A stretch of DNA of 64,000 nucleotides from Capnocytophaga sp. oral taxon 338 str. F0234 (GTDB taxonomy: Bacteria; Bacteroidota; Bacteroidia; Flavobacteriales; Flavobacteriaceae), in assembly GCF_000192225.1 (NCBI RefSeq), contig NZ_GL872413.1, positions 80,848-144,847 of the forward strand, given 5' to 3'. The first letter of the stretch is position 1; each line of letters starts with the position of its first letter. Under the pieces are notes generated by a model. The model saw nothing but the letters and a program-made list of their open reading frames with translations, did no database searches and was not told where the DNA came from. The translations under genes were made by a program, and so were the position numbers. Below are positions 54,866 through 64,000 of this stretch, one piece after another.

Positions 54866-56068
54866 ATGCATACTTTAGAAGATTTCATCTCTGCAAGAGA
54901 ACATTTGTCACAAGTTCTTTTGAACACCAAGCTCATTTACAGTCCTATTTTTTCGGAAGAATCCGGAAATAAAGTATTCATAAAGCCTGAGAATCTACAA
55001 AAAACAGGCTCTTTCAAAATACGAGGTGCCTACAACAAAATTCTAAAACTTACTCCAGAGGAGAAGAAAAGAGGGGTCATCGCTTCTTCTGCAGGAAATC
55101 ATGCACAAGGAGTAGCTTATGCTGCTAAAGAATTAGGTATAAAGGCTGTTATCGTTATGCCTCAAACCACTCCCCTTATAAAGGTAGAATCTACCAAAAA
55201 ATATGGCGCTGAAGTAGTTCTATACGGAGATGTCTATGATGATGCTTATAAAAAAGCCAAAGAATTAGAAGCACAAAAGGGCTATGTTTTTGTACATCCT
55301 TTTAATGATGAAGATGTATTAGAGGGGCAGGGAACTATTGCCTTAGAAATCTTAGAAGAGGCTCCTGATACTGATATTATCCTAGTGCCCATAGGAGGAG
55401 GGGGACTTATCTCTGGTATAGCTTGTGCTGCTAAACTCATAAAACCCTCTATCCGAATCATAGGGGTGGAACCTAGTGGAGCAGCTTCTGCCTTAGAGGC
55501 AATTAAAGAAAATAAAGTAGTAGAGCTCCCTGAAGCCAATACCATCGCTGATGGTACTGCTGTAAAAAGAATTGGAGATATTAATTTTGAATATATCAAA
55601 GAATATATTGATGAGATTATTACCATATCCGATTATGAGTTGATGGAAGCCTTTCTCCTATTGGTGGAAAAACATAAAATCATTGCTGAAAATTCCGGTA
55701 TTTTACCCGTAGCAGCTCTTAAAAAATTACATCAAAAAAATAAAAAAGTAGTCCCTGTAGTAAGCGGTGGTAATATAGATGTGCTTATGATTTCTTCCAT
55801 GATTAACAAAGGACTTGTTAGCCGAGATAGAATCTTTAACTTCTCCGTAGGTATTCAGGACAGACCTGGTGAATTGACCAAAATTACTCAAATTATTGCC
55901 CAAGAAGGTGCCAATATAGTAAAACTGGCTCATAACCAATTCAAAAATCTTTCCAGATTCCGTGATATAGAAGTACTTGTTACAGTGGAAACAAATGGAT
56001 CCGCTCATGTACAAAGACTCATAAAAGCTTTCAAAGAGAAGAATTACGAAATTACCCCTACCAAATAA
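54866..56068 (+). CDS. ilvA: Threonine ammonia-lyase with ACT domain
   Basis: 400 residues. PLP enzyme that makes 2-oxobutyrate from threonine for isoleucine synthesis. PLP lysine Lys51 in TGSFKIRGA, SSAGNHAQGVA (near 74), PLP-phosphate loop GGGGLISG (near 181), and a C-terminal ACT-like domain from about 325 (FSVGIQDRPGELTKITQIIA). It is shorter than E. coli IlvA (514) and has one ACT domain, like the TdcB/IlvA type of many anaerobes. The palindromic promoter suggests specific control. RidA, which removes its reactive by-product, is encoded at 8.6 kb. Confidence 0.94.
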   Translation: MHTLEDFISAREHLSQVLLNTKLIYSPIFSEESGNKVFIKPENLQKTGSFKIRGAYNKILKLTPEEKKRGVIASSAGNHAQGVAYAAKELGIKAVIVMPQTTPLIKVESTKKYGAEVVLYGDVYDDAYKKAKELEAQKGYVFVHPFNDEDVLEGQGTIALEILEEAPDTDIILVPIGGGGLISGIACAAKLIKPSIRIIGVEPSGAASALEAIKENKVVELPEANTIADGTAVKRIGDINFEYIKEYIDEIITISDYELMEAFLLLVEKHKIIAENSGILPVAALKKLHQKNKKVVPVVSGGNIDVLMISSMINKGLVSRDRIFNFSVGIQDRPGELTKITQIIAQEGANIVKLAHNQFKNLSRFRDIEVLVTVETNGSAHVQRLIKAFKEKNYEITPTK

Positions 56069-56240
56069 TACCTTTTTAAGGGGATGGACACTTCTCATCA
56101 CTATTTTCCTTGACAACACTTTTAAAATGTTGTACTTTTGCTGAGTAAAAAATGAAAATAAACAAGTAACTAAAAAATATCTGTAAAAATTTATTATCTA
56201 AAAATTTATTTCTTTTTTATTTGCAAATGAAAGAATTTTG

Positions 56241-56248
56241 TATATTTG
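56241..56248 (+). promoter_or_regulatory. -7 element TATATTTG before thrA
   Basis: TAnnTTTG match with TTTG (-33 type) at 56219-56222, about 18 bp upstream. Confidence 0.72.
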
Positions 56249-56315
56249 CACCTTTAAACAAAGTAAAAAAACATAAAACTTTATTATCACTTTATAATCC
56301 TGAAAAACTAAGTTT

Positions 56316-58733
56316 ATGCAAATACTCAAATTCGGAGGAAAATCCCTCGCTAATGGAGAAGGGCTCAGAACTGTACTCTCTATCATCACTGGAAAAGTAG
56401 GTCAAAGACAACCTATTGCAGTGGTTGTTTCTGCACGTGATAAAGCTACTGACCAGTTAGAGGCTATGCTAGAAAAAGCAAGCCAAGGGGGGGACATATC
56501 TGCTGATTTTCAAGCTTTCAAAGAGTACCAGACTGCTGGGGAGGATATTGACTTCTCTGAGGAATTTTCTATTCTCCAAAAGATCTTTGATGGCGTTTTC
56601 CTTCTTGGGAATTATAATGATAAAATAAAAGATAATACTTTAGCACAAGGCGAAGTCCTTTCCGCTAAGTTCATCACCCACCTCCTTACAAAGCAAGGTA
56701 TTAAGGCAGAGTTTGTGGATAGTAGGCATTTCTATACTACCGATAGTTTCTTTGGCAATGCCCAACTCATAGAGGACACCTCCCGTAGGAATACCATTCA
56801 GTATTTCACTCAAATCTCCTCAGAGGTAGTGCCTATAGTAACTGGTTTTATTGCTGCCAATGTACATGGTCAGACTACGACTCTTGGACGTAATGGTAGT
56901 AATTATTCTGCTTCCCTACTTGCTAATTTTTTGGATGCTGAGGAGCTACAGAACTATACCCATGTGGATGGTATCTTCACGGCTAATCCTGAATTGGTTC
57001 CTGATGCTAAAATTATCCAACAACTCTCCTTTGAGGAAGCTAATGAATTGGCTAACTTTGGCACCTCAATCCTACATGCCAAAACCATCATTCCTCTCCT
57101 AGAGAAGAAGATTCCCCTGCGTATTCTCAATACCTTTAAAGCTCAGGAACAAGGAACCCTTATTTGCGAGGAGGGCACTTCCACAGGGGGAATTCGCGCT
57201 ATTTCCGTATTGGAAGATTATGCCTTGGTGATCTTAGAAGGACGAGGACTCCTGGGTAAGGTAGGGGTAGATGCTCGTATCTTCCGCTCTCTTGCCGATG
57301 CAAAAATTAGTGTAAGCATTATCTCTCAAGGTTCTTCTGAGCGAGGTATTGGTTTTTTAGTTGCCAATAAGGAGGCACAAAAAGCAAAACAAGCTCTTGA
57401 AAAAGAGTTCGAGACCGATGTATATAACCAGGATGTTAGTAAGGTTCGTGTGGTGGAAGATGTAGGAGTTATTTCCATTGTAGGACAGAACTTAGCCGAT
57501 TTTGACAAACCTTATAATGCTCTCATTCGCAACCAAATAACCCCTCTTTTGATTAATAATTCTGCTACGGGGAAAAATGTAAGTGTAGTTATTTACAAGA
57601 AGGACTTACCTAAAGCGGTAAATGTCATTCACGGAGAAATCTTTGAAATCTCCAAACGCATTAATTTAGCTATTTTCGGACGTGGAACAGTAGGGAATAC
57701 TCTTATTGAACAGATATTTGAGGCGCGTACCGATATCCTCAAGCGTAGAAATATCAATCTACAAATCATTGCTATAGCCAGCTCCAAGGAGCTCTTATTT
57801 AATCACAGAGGAATAACTCCAAAGCAATACGCCTTTTTCACAGAACAAGCACACCCGTATGCTTTCAATCAATTCATCACTTTGGTTCAGCAACATCATT
57901 TAGAAAACCTTATTGCCATTGATGTAACTGCCAGCAAAACATTCGTGGAGCACTATCTATCCTTAGTGAAAAATGGCTTTGATTTAGTCTCTGCCAACAA
58001 AATTGCAAATACTATTGATTACACTTTCTATAAAAAGCTACGAGAAACCCTTGCCCAATACAAGAAACAGTACCTATATGAAACTAATGTGGGCGCTGGG
58101 TTACCTCTTATTGATACCATTAAGCTCCTTCATCATTCTGGAGAGAATATCACCCGTATAAAAGGTATTTTCTCTGGTACTTTAAGTTTCCTGTTCAATA
58201 CCTATTCTGCAAGTAATGCTCCTTTTAGCCAGATTCTCCAAAGAGCTATTGACAGTGGTTATACTGAACCTGATCCTCGGGAAGACCTCTGTGGTAACGA
58301 TGTCGGTCGTAAGCTTTTGATTTTAGCTCGTGAATTGGATTTGGAGAATGAATTCTCTGAGGTCTCTATTGAGAATCTTATCCCTGAGACACTTCGCTCA
58401 GGAAGTCGTGAGGAGTTCCTCTCTCGCTTACAGGAATTTGACCCTATCTATCAAAAAATTAAGGACAATGCTCCCAAAGGTACTGTCTTACGTTATGTTG
58501 GAGATCTTCATGGAGATCTTTCACAGACCCAAACAGCTCACCTTAATGTACAGTTGGTTTCTGTTCCCGAAAACAGCGCCTTAGGGCAGGTCAAAGGAGC
58601 CGATTCTATCTTTGAAATCTATACTGAATCCTATGGAGAAAACCCCATTGTAATACAAGGAGCAGGTGCTGGTGCTGCCGTTACTGCTCGCGGTGTGTTT
58701 GGAGATATTCTCAGAATTATTGGTAACAAATAA
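56316..58733 (+). CDS. thrA: Bifunctional aspartokinase/homoserine dehydrogenase
   Basis: 805 residues, full length for the fusion. The N-terminal kinase (1 to about 290; KFGGKSLANGEG start, TTLGRNGSNYSASLLANFLDA) phosphorylates aspartate. Two ACT domains (about 300-440; GLLGKVGVDARIFRSLADAKISVSIISQGSSERGIGF) bind the feedback inhibitor, probably threonine. The homoserine dehydrogenase (about 450-805) has the Rossmann motif FGRGTVGNT and TNVGAGLPLIDTIK, SGTLSFLFNTY. Located 247 bp after ilvA, both supply isoleucine precursors. The kinase motif FGGKS is complete. Confidence 0.96.
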   Translation: MQILKFGGKSLANGEGLRTVLSIITGKVGQRQPIAVVVSARDKATDQLEAMLEKASQGGDISADFQAFKEYQTAGEDIDFSEEFSILQKIFDGVFLLGNYNDKIKDNTLAQGEVLSAKFITHLLTKQGIKAEFVDSRHFYTTDSFFGNAQLIEDTSRRNTIQYFTQISSEVVPIVTGFIAANVHGQTTTLGRNGSNYSASLLANFLDAEELQNYTHVDGIFTANPELVPDAKIIQQLSFEEANELANFGTSILHAKTIIPLLEKKIPLRILNTFKAQEQGTLICEEGTSTGGIRAISVLEDYALVILEGRGLLGKVGVDARIFRSLADAKISVSIISQGSSERGIGFLVANKEAQKAKQALEKEFETDVYNQDVSKVRVVEDVGVISIVGQNLADFDKPYNALIRNQITPLLINNSATGKNVSVVIYKKDLPKAVNVIHGEIFEISKRINLAIFGRGTVGNTLIEQIFEARTDILKRRNINLQIIAIASSKELLFNHRGITPKQYAFFTEQAHPYAFNQFITLVQQHHLENLIAIDVTASKTFVEHYLSLVKNGFDLVSANKIANTIDYTFYKKLRETLAQYKKQYLYETNVGAGLPLIDTIKLLHHSGENITRIKGIFSGTLSFLFNTYSASNAPFSQILQRAIDSGYTEPDPREDLCGNDVGRKLLILARELDLENEFSEVSIENLIPETLRSGSREEFLSRLQEFDPIYQKIKDNAPKGTVLRYVGDLHGDLSQTQTAHLNVQLVSVPENSALGQVKGADSIFEIYTESYGENPIVIQGAGAGAAVTARGVFGDILRIIGNK

Positions 58734-58743
58734 ATATACTTTT

Positions 58744-59082
58744 ATGCATATCCACAAAAAAGACCTTATCGCTACCATTCGCCTTAGTGGAGAGGAGATT
58801 AACTTGGAAACTGCCAACCTCCTACTAAAGGATCCTACCTTGCGTCCTTACCACATCGTTATCAACCTCAGTGAGGTAGAACACTTGGAAGAAGAAGAAC
58901 TTGATGCTCTTTTCTACCTCAGTGAAATGTTCCGGAGCGAAACAGAACACTCCTTTGTAGTGGTCTCCCCTCTTTATGACCCTGATACCTTTCCTGAGGA
59001 ACTTGTCGCCTGCCCTACCCTACAGGAAGCTTTGGACATCATTGAAATGGAGGATATAGAAAGAGATCTTTTCAAAGATTAA
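58744..59082 (+). CDS. Small STAS-like domain protein
   Basis: 112 residues from ATG 58744; a longer in-frame start lies inside thrA. The pattern RLSGEEINLETANLL then VINLSEVEHLEEEELDALFYLSEMF and SFVVVSPLYDPD fits a STAS fold (anti-sigma factor antagonist-like), though the usual phosphorylated Ser is not obvious (VEHLEEE). It starts 10 bp after thrA and is probably co-transcribed. Role unknown; regulatory partner such as an anti-sigma factor is not in the window. Confidence 0.72.
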   Translation: MHIHKKDLIATIRLSGEEINLETANLLLKDPTLRPYHIVINLSEVEHLEEEELDALFYLSEMFRSETEHSFVVVSPLYDPDTFPEELVACPTLQEALDIIEMEDIERDLFKD

Positions 59083-59272
59083 TTCATTATGAGAAATTAT
59101 CCTCTCCTATTAGCTGACAAGAATTTTACATACGCGGTAGAGATCGGTACAAATTCTTATATTATCTTACTATTTTATGCTGCCTTAAACTTAAGAAACC
59201 CATTGAGACAAAGGACAAAGAATATATAAGAAAAAAGCAAACCAAAAACTCATTTTTAAACGAAAAAAAACT

Positions 59273-59280
59273 TATTTTTG
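59273..59280 (+). promoter_or_regulatory. -7 element TATTTTTG before miaB
   Basis: TAnnTTTG match 23 bp before ATG 59304. Confidence 0.78.
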
Positions 59281-59303
59281 CACCCTTAAACAATGACTGA
59301 TTG

Positions 59304-60749
59304 ATGGAAAAAGTAATCGATGAAACACGGCAGGGTGCTCCCCTTACCCTTGAAAGCGATACTAAAAATACACGTAAGCTCTATATAGAAAGCTATGGCT
59401 GTCAGATGAATTTCTCTGATAGTGAAATCGTTGCCTCTATTCTTCACAAGGAAGGGTTCAATACTACTGATAAGCTCCATGAAGCGGATTTAATACTGAT
59501 TAATACCTGTTCGGTCAGGGAGAAAGCAGAACAAACCATCCGTAAGCGCCTTGAGCAGTTCAATACTGTAAAACGACATAAGCCTGCTATGAGGGTTGGA
59601 GTACTAGGATGCATGGCTGAACGACTCAAACATAAGTTCTTGGAAGAGGAACATATTGTGGACTTAGTAGTAGGACCTGACGCTTATAAGGATTTACCTA
59701 ACCTCCTGACAGAAGTAGACAATGGTCGTGATGCAGTAAATGTGCAGCTCTCTAAGGATGAAACGTATGCAGACATTTCCCCTATTCGCCTCAATAGCAA
59801 TGGAGTAACCGCTTTTGTCTCCATTACTAGGGGTTGTGATAATATGTGTACTTTCTGTATTGTTCCTTTTACCCGTGGTAGAGAGCGTAGCCGAGACCCT
59901 CATTCAATCATTAATGAAATAGCTGAATTACAACAGCGTGGTTATAAAGAAATTACTTTGCTTGGACAAAATGTGGATAGCTACCTATGGTATGGGGGTG
60001 GACTAAAGAAAGATTTTGAAAAGGCTTCTGACATCCAAAAAGTTACTGCTGTGAATTTTGCTAAACTCTTGGATATAGTTGCTTCTGAATTTCCCAAAAT
60101 GCGTATCCGCTTTTCCACTTCCAATCCTCAAGATATGACTTTGGACGTAATTGATACTATGGCAAAGCATCACAATATCTGTAAGTATATACACCTACCT
60201 GTACAGAGTGGCAGCAATCGTATTCTCAAGGCAATGAACCGCTTACATACTCGTGAGGAATATTTTGCTCTTATTGATGGAATTCGTGAGCGCATTCCTG
60301 ATTGTGCTATCTCTCAGGATATGATTACTGGATTTCCTACCGAGACCGAAGAAGATCATCAAGATACTCTTTCCCTGATGGAGTATGTCAAATATGATTT
60401 TGGATTTATGTTTGCCTACTCCGAACGCCCTGGCACCTTGGCAGCCCGTAAAATCCTGGACGATGTACCCGAAGAAGTAAAAAAACGTCGCCTTGCAGAA
60501 ATTATTGACCTCCAACAAAAACACAGCCACTACCGTACCCAAGCCCAAGTGGGCAAAACCGTAGAGGTGCTCATAGAGGGCAATTCCAAGAAATCCGACC
60601 AAGAGTGGATGGGGCGCAACACCCAGAATACAGTGGTCGTATTCCCGAAGGAACAATATAAGGTAGGCGATTTTGTCAATGTAAAAATAACCAATTGTAC
60701 CTCCACCACTCTCATAGGGGAAGCGGTGGGGTATAGCGATATGAACTAA
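59304..60749 (+). CDS. miaB: tRNA-2-methylthio-N6-dimethylallyladenosine synthase
   Basis: 481 residues from ATG 59304; a TTG one codon upstream is not needed. It adds a methylthio group to i6A37 of tRNA. Three Cys of the auxiliary cluster are in [17 protein letters not shown] and LGCMAER; the radical SAM cluster is in [22 protein letters not shown]. The central domain, [15 protein letters not shown], and the C-terminal TRAM domain ([10 protein letters not shown]...NTVVVFP) are complete. GC rises in the last about 300 bp, a possible recombination patch. Confidence 0.96.
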   Translation: MEKVIDETRQGAPLTLESDTKNTRKLYIESYGCQMNFSDSEIVASILHKEGFNTTDKLHEADLILINTCSVREKAEQTIRKRLEQFNTVKRHKPAMRVGVLGCMAERLKHKFLEEEHIVDLVVGPDAYKDLPNLLTEVDNGRDAVNVQLSKDETYADISPIRLNSNGVTAFVSITRGCDNMCTFCIVPFTRGRERSRDPHSIINEIAELQQRGYKEITLLGQNVDSYLWYGGGLKKDFEKASDIQKVTAVNFAKLLDIVASEFPKMRIRFSTSNPQDMTLDVIDTMAKHHNICKYIHLPVQSGSNRILKAMNRLHTREEYFALIDGIRERIPDCAISQDMITGFPTETEEDHQDTLSLMEYVKYDFGFMFAYSERPGTLAARKILDDVPEEVKKRRLAEIIDLQQKHSHYRTQAQVGKTVEVLIEGNSKKSDQEWMGRNTQNTVVVFPKEQYKVGDFVNVKITNCTSTTLIGEAVGYSDMN

Positions 60750-60760
60750 TACGTAATCCT

Positions 60761-61255
60761 ATGACAACAAAACTGATACACCCCTATTTCGGTACCTTAG
60801 ACACTTGCTCTGTGGAAGGTGTAAGCCAAGATGATTCTTATGATGTTCTTTGGGAACAAGAGATTCCTTACAAAGACAGTATTATCTGGATATCTTTCTG
60901 GTTTTACAAAGGAGATAACCTCTTAAAAGAGCGCTTAGATGCTTTTGAATCTTTTATAAAGAACCTACCCAAGAGAGAAGAGCAAGCACGAAAAGCCCTT
61001 ATACAATATCTGAAAGAGCACCCAGACTATTTCAATCACTTTAAGGAAAAAACAAAAAAGACTCCTTGTGATATCGAAACTTTCGTTGGTGAATTAGAGT
61101 TAGATATTATTGATTTTTGGTATCCCCAAGAGGAAGAGGCTGATGTAGATATGTACTTTGCACCTTATTATGGAGAAGATGTCGAAGAAGAGGAAGTCAT
61201 CTCTGTACAATTTGCCCTCTCAGGAGAAATTCTTTCTATAGATTGGGAGGAATAA
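60761..61255 (+). CDS. DUF2004-like acidic protein, unknown
   Basis: 164 residues, very acidic, without signal or membrane segment. It starts MTTKLIHPYFGTLDTCSVEG and ends SVQFALSGEILSIDWEE, a pattern like the DUF2004 group, members of which include immunity-type proteins in toxin loci. An acidic stretch (EEEADVDMYFAPYYGEDVEEEE) precedes the end. It follows miaB after 11 bp. Family match is by resemblance only. Confidence 0.68.
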   Translation: MTTKLIHPYFGTLDTCSVEGVSQDDSYDVLWEQEIPYKDSIIWISFWFYKGDNLLKERLDAFESFIKNLPKREEQARKALIQYLKEHPDYFNHFKEKTKKTPCDIETFVGELELDIIDFWYPQEEEADVDMYFAPYYGEDVEEEEVISVQFALSGEILSIDWEE

Positions 61256-61278
61256 TTTTTTTATATAAAGTTTTTTCA

Positions 61279-61286
61279 TATCTTTG
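61279..61286 (+). promoter_or_regulatory. -7 element TATCTTTG before the DUF2892 gene
   Basis: TAnnTTTG match 26 bp before the start. Confidence 0.75.
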
Positions 61287-61312
61287 CCTTTCAAATAAAA
61301 ACAGCTTTTCTT

Positions 61313-61528
61313 ATGGACAGGAATATAGGGAAAACTGATAAGCGAGTACGCTTGTTATTCGTGCTTATTGTAGCTATTTTAGGGGAATTTAAGGTAATCT
61401 CCAATGATATTATAGCTTCCGTATTAGGAGCAATTTCTATTGTTCTAATTGTTACTATTATGCTAAATTTCTCTCCTATTTATAGACTTCTGAATATTAA
61501 TACCTATAAAAGAGAAAAGATAAGCTAA
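61313..61528 (+). CDS. Small membrane protein (DUF2892/YgaP-like)
   Basis: 71 residues, two membrane helices (about 12-28, LLFVLIVAILGEF, and 33-53, IIASVLGAISIVLIVTIML). The start MDRNIGKTDKRVR and the end FSPIYRLLNI(N) match the DUF2892 family, which is the C-terminal membrane part of YgaP-type proteins. The usual C (as in CPLY) is replaced by Ser (FSPIY). Function unknown. Own promoter and terminator. Confidence 0.87.
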   Translation: MDRNIGKTDKRVRLLFVLIVAILGEFKVISNDIIASVLGAISIVLIVTIMLNFSPIYRLLNINTYKREKIS

Positions 61529-61541
61529 AGTCCTCAGTCAA

Positions 61542-61576
61542 GAAAGGGGGACACTTCAAACAAGTATCCCCCTTTC
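61542..61576. terminator. Bidirectional-type terminator
   Basis: A 10-bp stem GAAAGGGGGA / TCCCCCTTTC (61542-61551 and 61567-61576), placed between convergent genes (DUF2892 and the methyltransferase). Confidence 0.85.
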
Positions 61577-61595
61577 CTGTCCCTGAATATTATTT

Positions 61596-62681
61596 TTAGT
61601 TCTTTTTACAAACAAAGATACTATGTCCCTTCCCTAAGTGGTCATATATTTTCTCTACTTTCAAACCGGCTTTTTCTATACATTCTATCATATCTTGTGA
61701 ATAGTACATCTTACTATTTCCATTTGCCATTACGGAGAAATAGAGGCTAATTTGAGTAAGGCAGTATGCTCCGGTTTCATGCTGTTGCCTATCCCAATAG
61801 CTCTCCAGTATATATAACCGAGTATCCTCGGTCATAGCATGGCAGGCACGCTCAAGAATATTAGTAGCTTCATCCGGGGAGAAACAATCCAGAAATTGGC
61901 TCATCCATATCACCTCAAATCCTTTGGGAAAAACCTCTTTCTTATCTAACAGATTAGCAGGGTATTCCTTAATACGCTCTGCTCCTTTTTTACCTTTTGT
62001 CGCTACACGCATAAGGGAAAGCTGTTGAGGTAAATCCATAATAGTAACCTCTACTTCAGGGTTATACCCTACACACTGAAGAGCCCAGCGTCCGGTATTC
62101 CCTCCCACATCCAATAGCTTTTTAACAGGAGTAGAAAAAACAATTTTTAATGCCTCCTTAAAAGAGTTATCGGAGTAATAATGGTCAAAGGCAAACCACT
62201 TTTCCTTAGCTTCCTGCGGAAGCTGAGAAAGTCCTTCGTAAATAGTATCCCAATCGCCAAATACCTTTAAGCCTTCTGGCTTACCTGTCAGCAGGGTTTC
62301 CTCCATATAGAAAAGCCCTTGATAACATACCTGATGAATGAATTCCATATTGATACGTACTGCCTCATCCTTCAAAAGAAACCAACCTGCCTTAGTAAGG
62401 AAGAACTTATCTTCTTGTACAATTACCGTTCCTATAGAAAGGGATGCTTCCAACAGTACCTGTATGGCATAGCCACTTAGCTGTGTTTGTTGAGCGAGTT
62501 CCTGTTGTGTCAGTCCTTCGGTATGTTCTGATAAGGCTTTTAAGATGCCAAACTTCACCATGAGCCGAGATACCTGAAAGGCTACAGGAGCAAAGGCAAG
62601 TTCATGAGCTAAGCGCTGTGCTCTGCTTGCCGAAAGTTGTTCCTTGGTATATTGTTTTTCTACAAGAGGGGATAATTTCAT
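61596..62681 (-). CDS. SAM-dependent methyltransferase (O-methyltransferase type)
   Basis: 361 residues. The N-terminal part (about 30-105) is a dimerisation winged helix (MVKFGILKALSEHTEGLTQQELAQQTQLSGYAIQVLL), the C-terminal part a class I methyltransferase with motif I LLDVGGNTGRWAL (about 190-202), VTIMDLPQQL and FLDCFSPDEATNIL. This is the layout of Methyltransf_2 family O-methyltransferases, which in Bacteroidota often lie near flexirubin or aryl-polyene genes; none is adjacent. The single gene has no visible operon partner, so its substrate is unknown. Confidence 0.87.
   Translation of the reverse strand: MKLSPLVEKQYTKEQLSASRAQRLAHELAFAPVAFQVSRLMVKFGILKALSEHTEGLTQQELAQQTQLSGYAIQVLLEASLSIGTVIVQEDKFFLTKAGWFLLKDEAVRINMEFIHQVCYQGLFYMEETLLTGKPEGLKVFGDWDTIYEGLSQLPQEAKEKWFAFDHYYSDNSFKEALKIVFSTPVKKLLDVGGNTGRWALQCVGYNPEVEVTIMDLPQQLSLMRVATKGKKGAERIKEYPANLLDKKEVFPKGFEVIWMSQFLDCFSPDEATNILERACHAMTEDTRLYILESYWDRQQHETGAYCLTQISLYFSVMANGNSKMYYSQDMIECIEKAGLKVEKIYDHLGKGHSIFVCKKN

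Positions 62682-64000
<1,319 letters not shown>

Overview
The window is a chromosomal segment of an AT-rich member of the Bacteroidota, most likely a Flavobacteriaceae species close to Capnocytophaga. The support is the gliding ABC ATPase GldA, a Bacteroidota-type LptD, OmpA with TSP3 repeats, a tmRNA tag ending in ALAA, and promoters whose -7 element is TAnnTTTG. The genus call is inferred from gene content and composition; no database search was run.

Layout. 1-1.4 kb: 3' end of a repeat-containing surface or secreted protein. 1.5-6.2 kb: porin, 2-hydroxyacid dehydrogenase, FabB-like ketoacyl synthase, class I FBP aldolase. 6.2-16.6 kb: housekeeping and envelope genes (ligA, ridA, lptD, cell-wall amidase, nucleoside phosphorylase, FUSC transporter). 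16.7-21.5 kb: minus-strand block with fhs, a stand-alone LytTR regulator, and two uncharacterised transcription units. Both units start from matching promoters carrying 9-bp direct repeats that flank or adjoin poly-G runs. This is the best candidate here for an undescribed local circuit.

21.7-35.5 kb is an accessory region of mosaic composition. A TetR-TolC-HlyD unit has two copies of the same palindromic operator. Two ABC ATPases and two ABC-2 permeases that look like the other half of the same exporter lie 6.6 kb downstream. Between them sit a very AT-rich pair (possible papain-fold toxin plus membrane immunity protein), several unrecognised small genes, a DUF1579-like protein and an SMR efflux pump. 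A DUF262 (GmrSD-type) gene interrupted by a stop codon, an ankyrin lipoprotein and a large membrane protein follow.

39-64 kb is mostly core: gdhA, LUD protein-cdsA, aroA, gldA with a second ABC ATPase, LOG-family protein, DUF3137-LemA, hemN, trxA, deoC, tmRNA, a small ABC exporter, ilvA, thrA, STAS protein, miaB, a methyltransferase, and the 5' part of an OmpA-family gene that runs off the end.

Themes: outer-membrane biogenesis, threonine/isoleucine supply (thrA, ilvA), and ABC export. Recurring intergenic elements are AGAGGCT hairpin terminators, short palindromic REP-like sequences and TAnnTTTG promoters. No rRNA, tRNA, intact insertion sequence or CRISPR array was seen.
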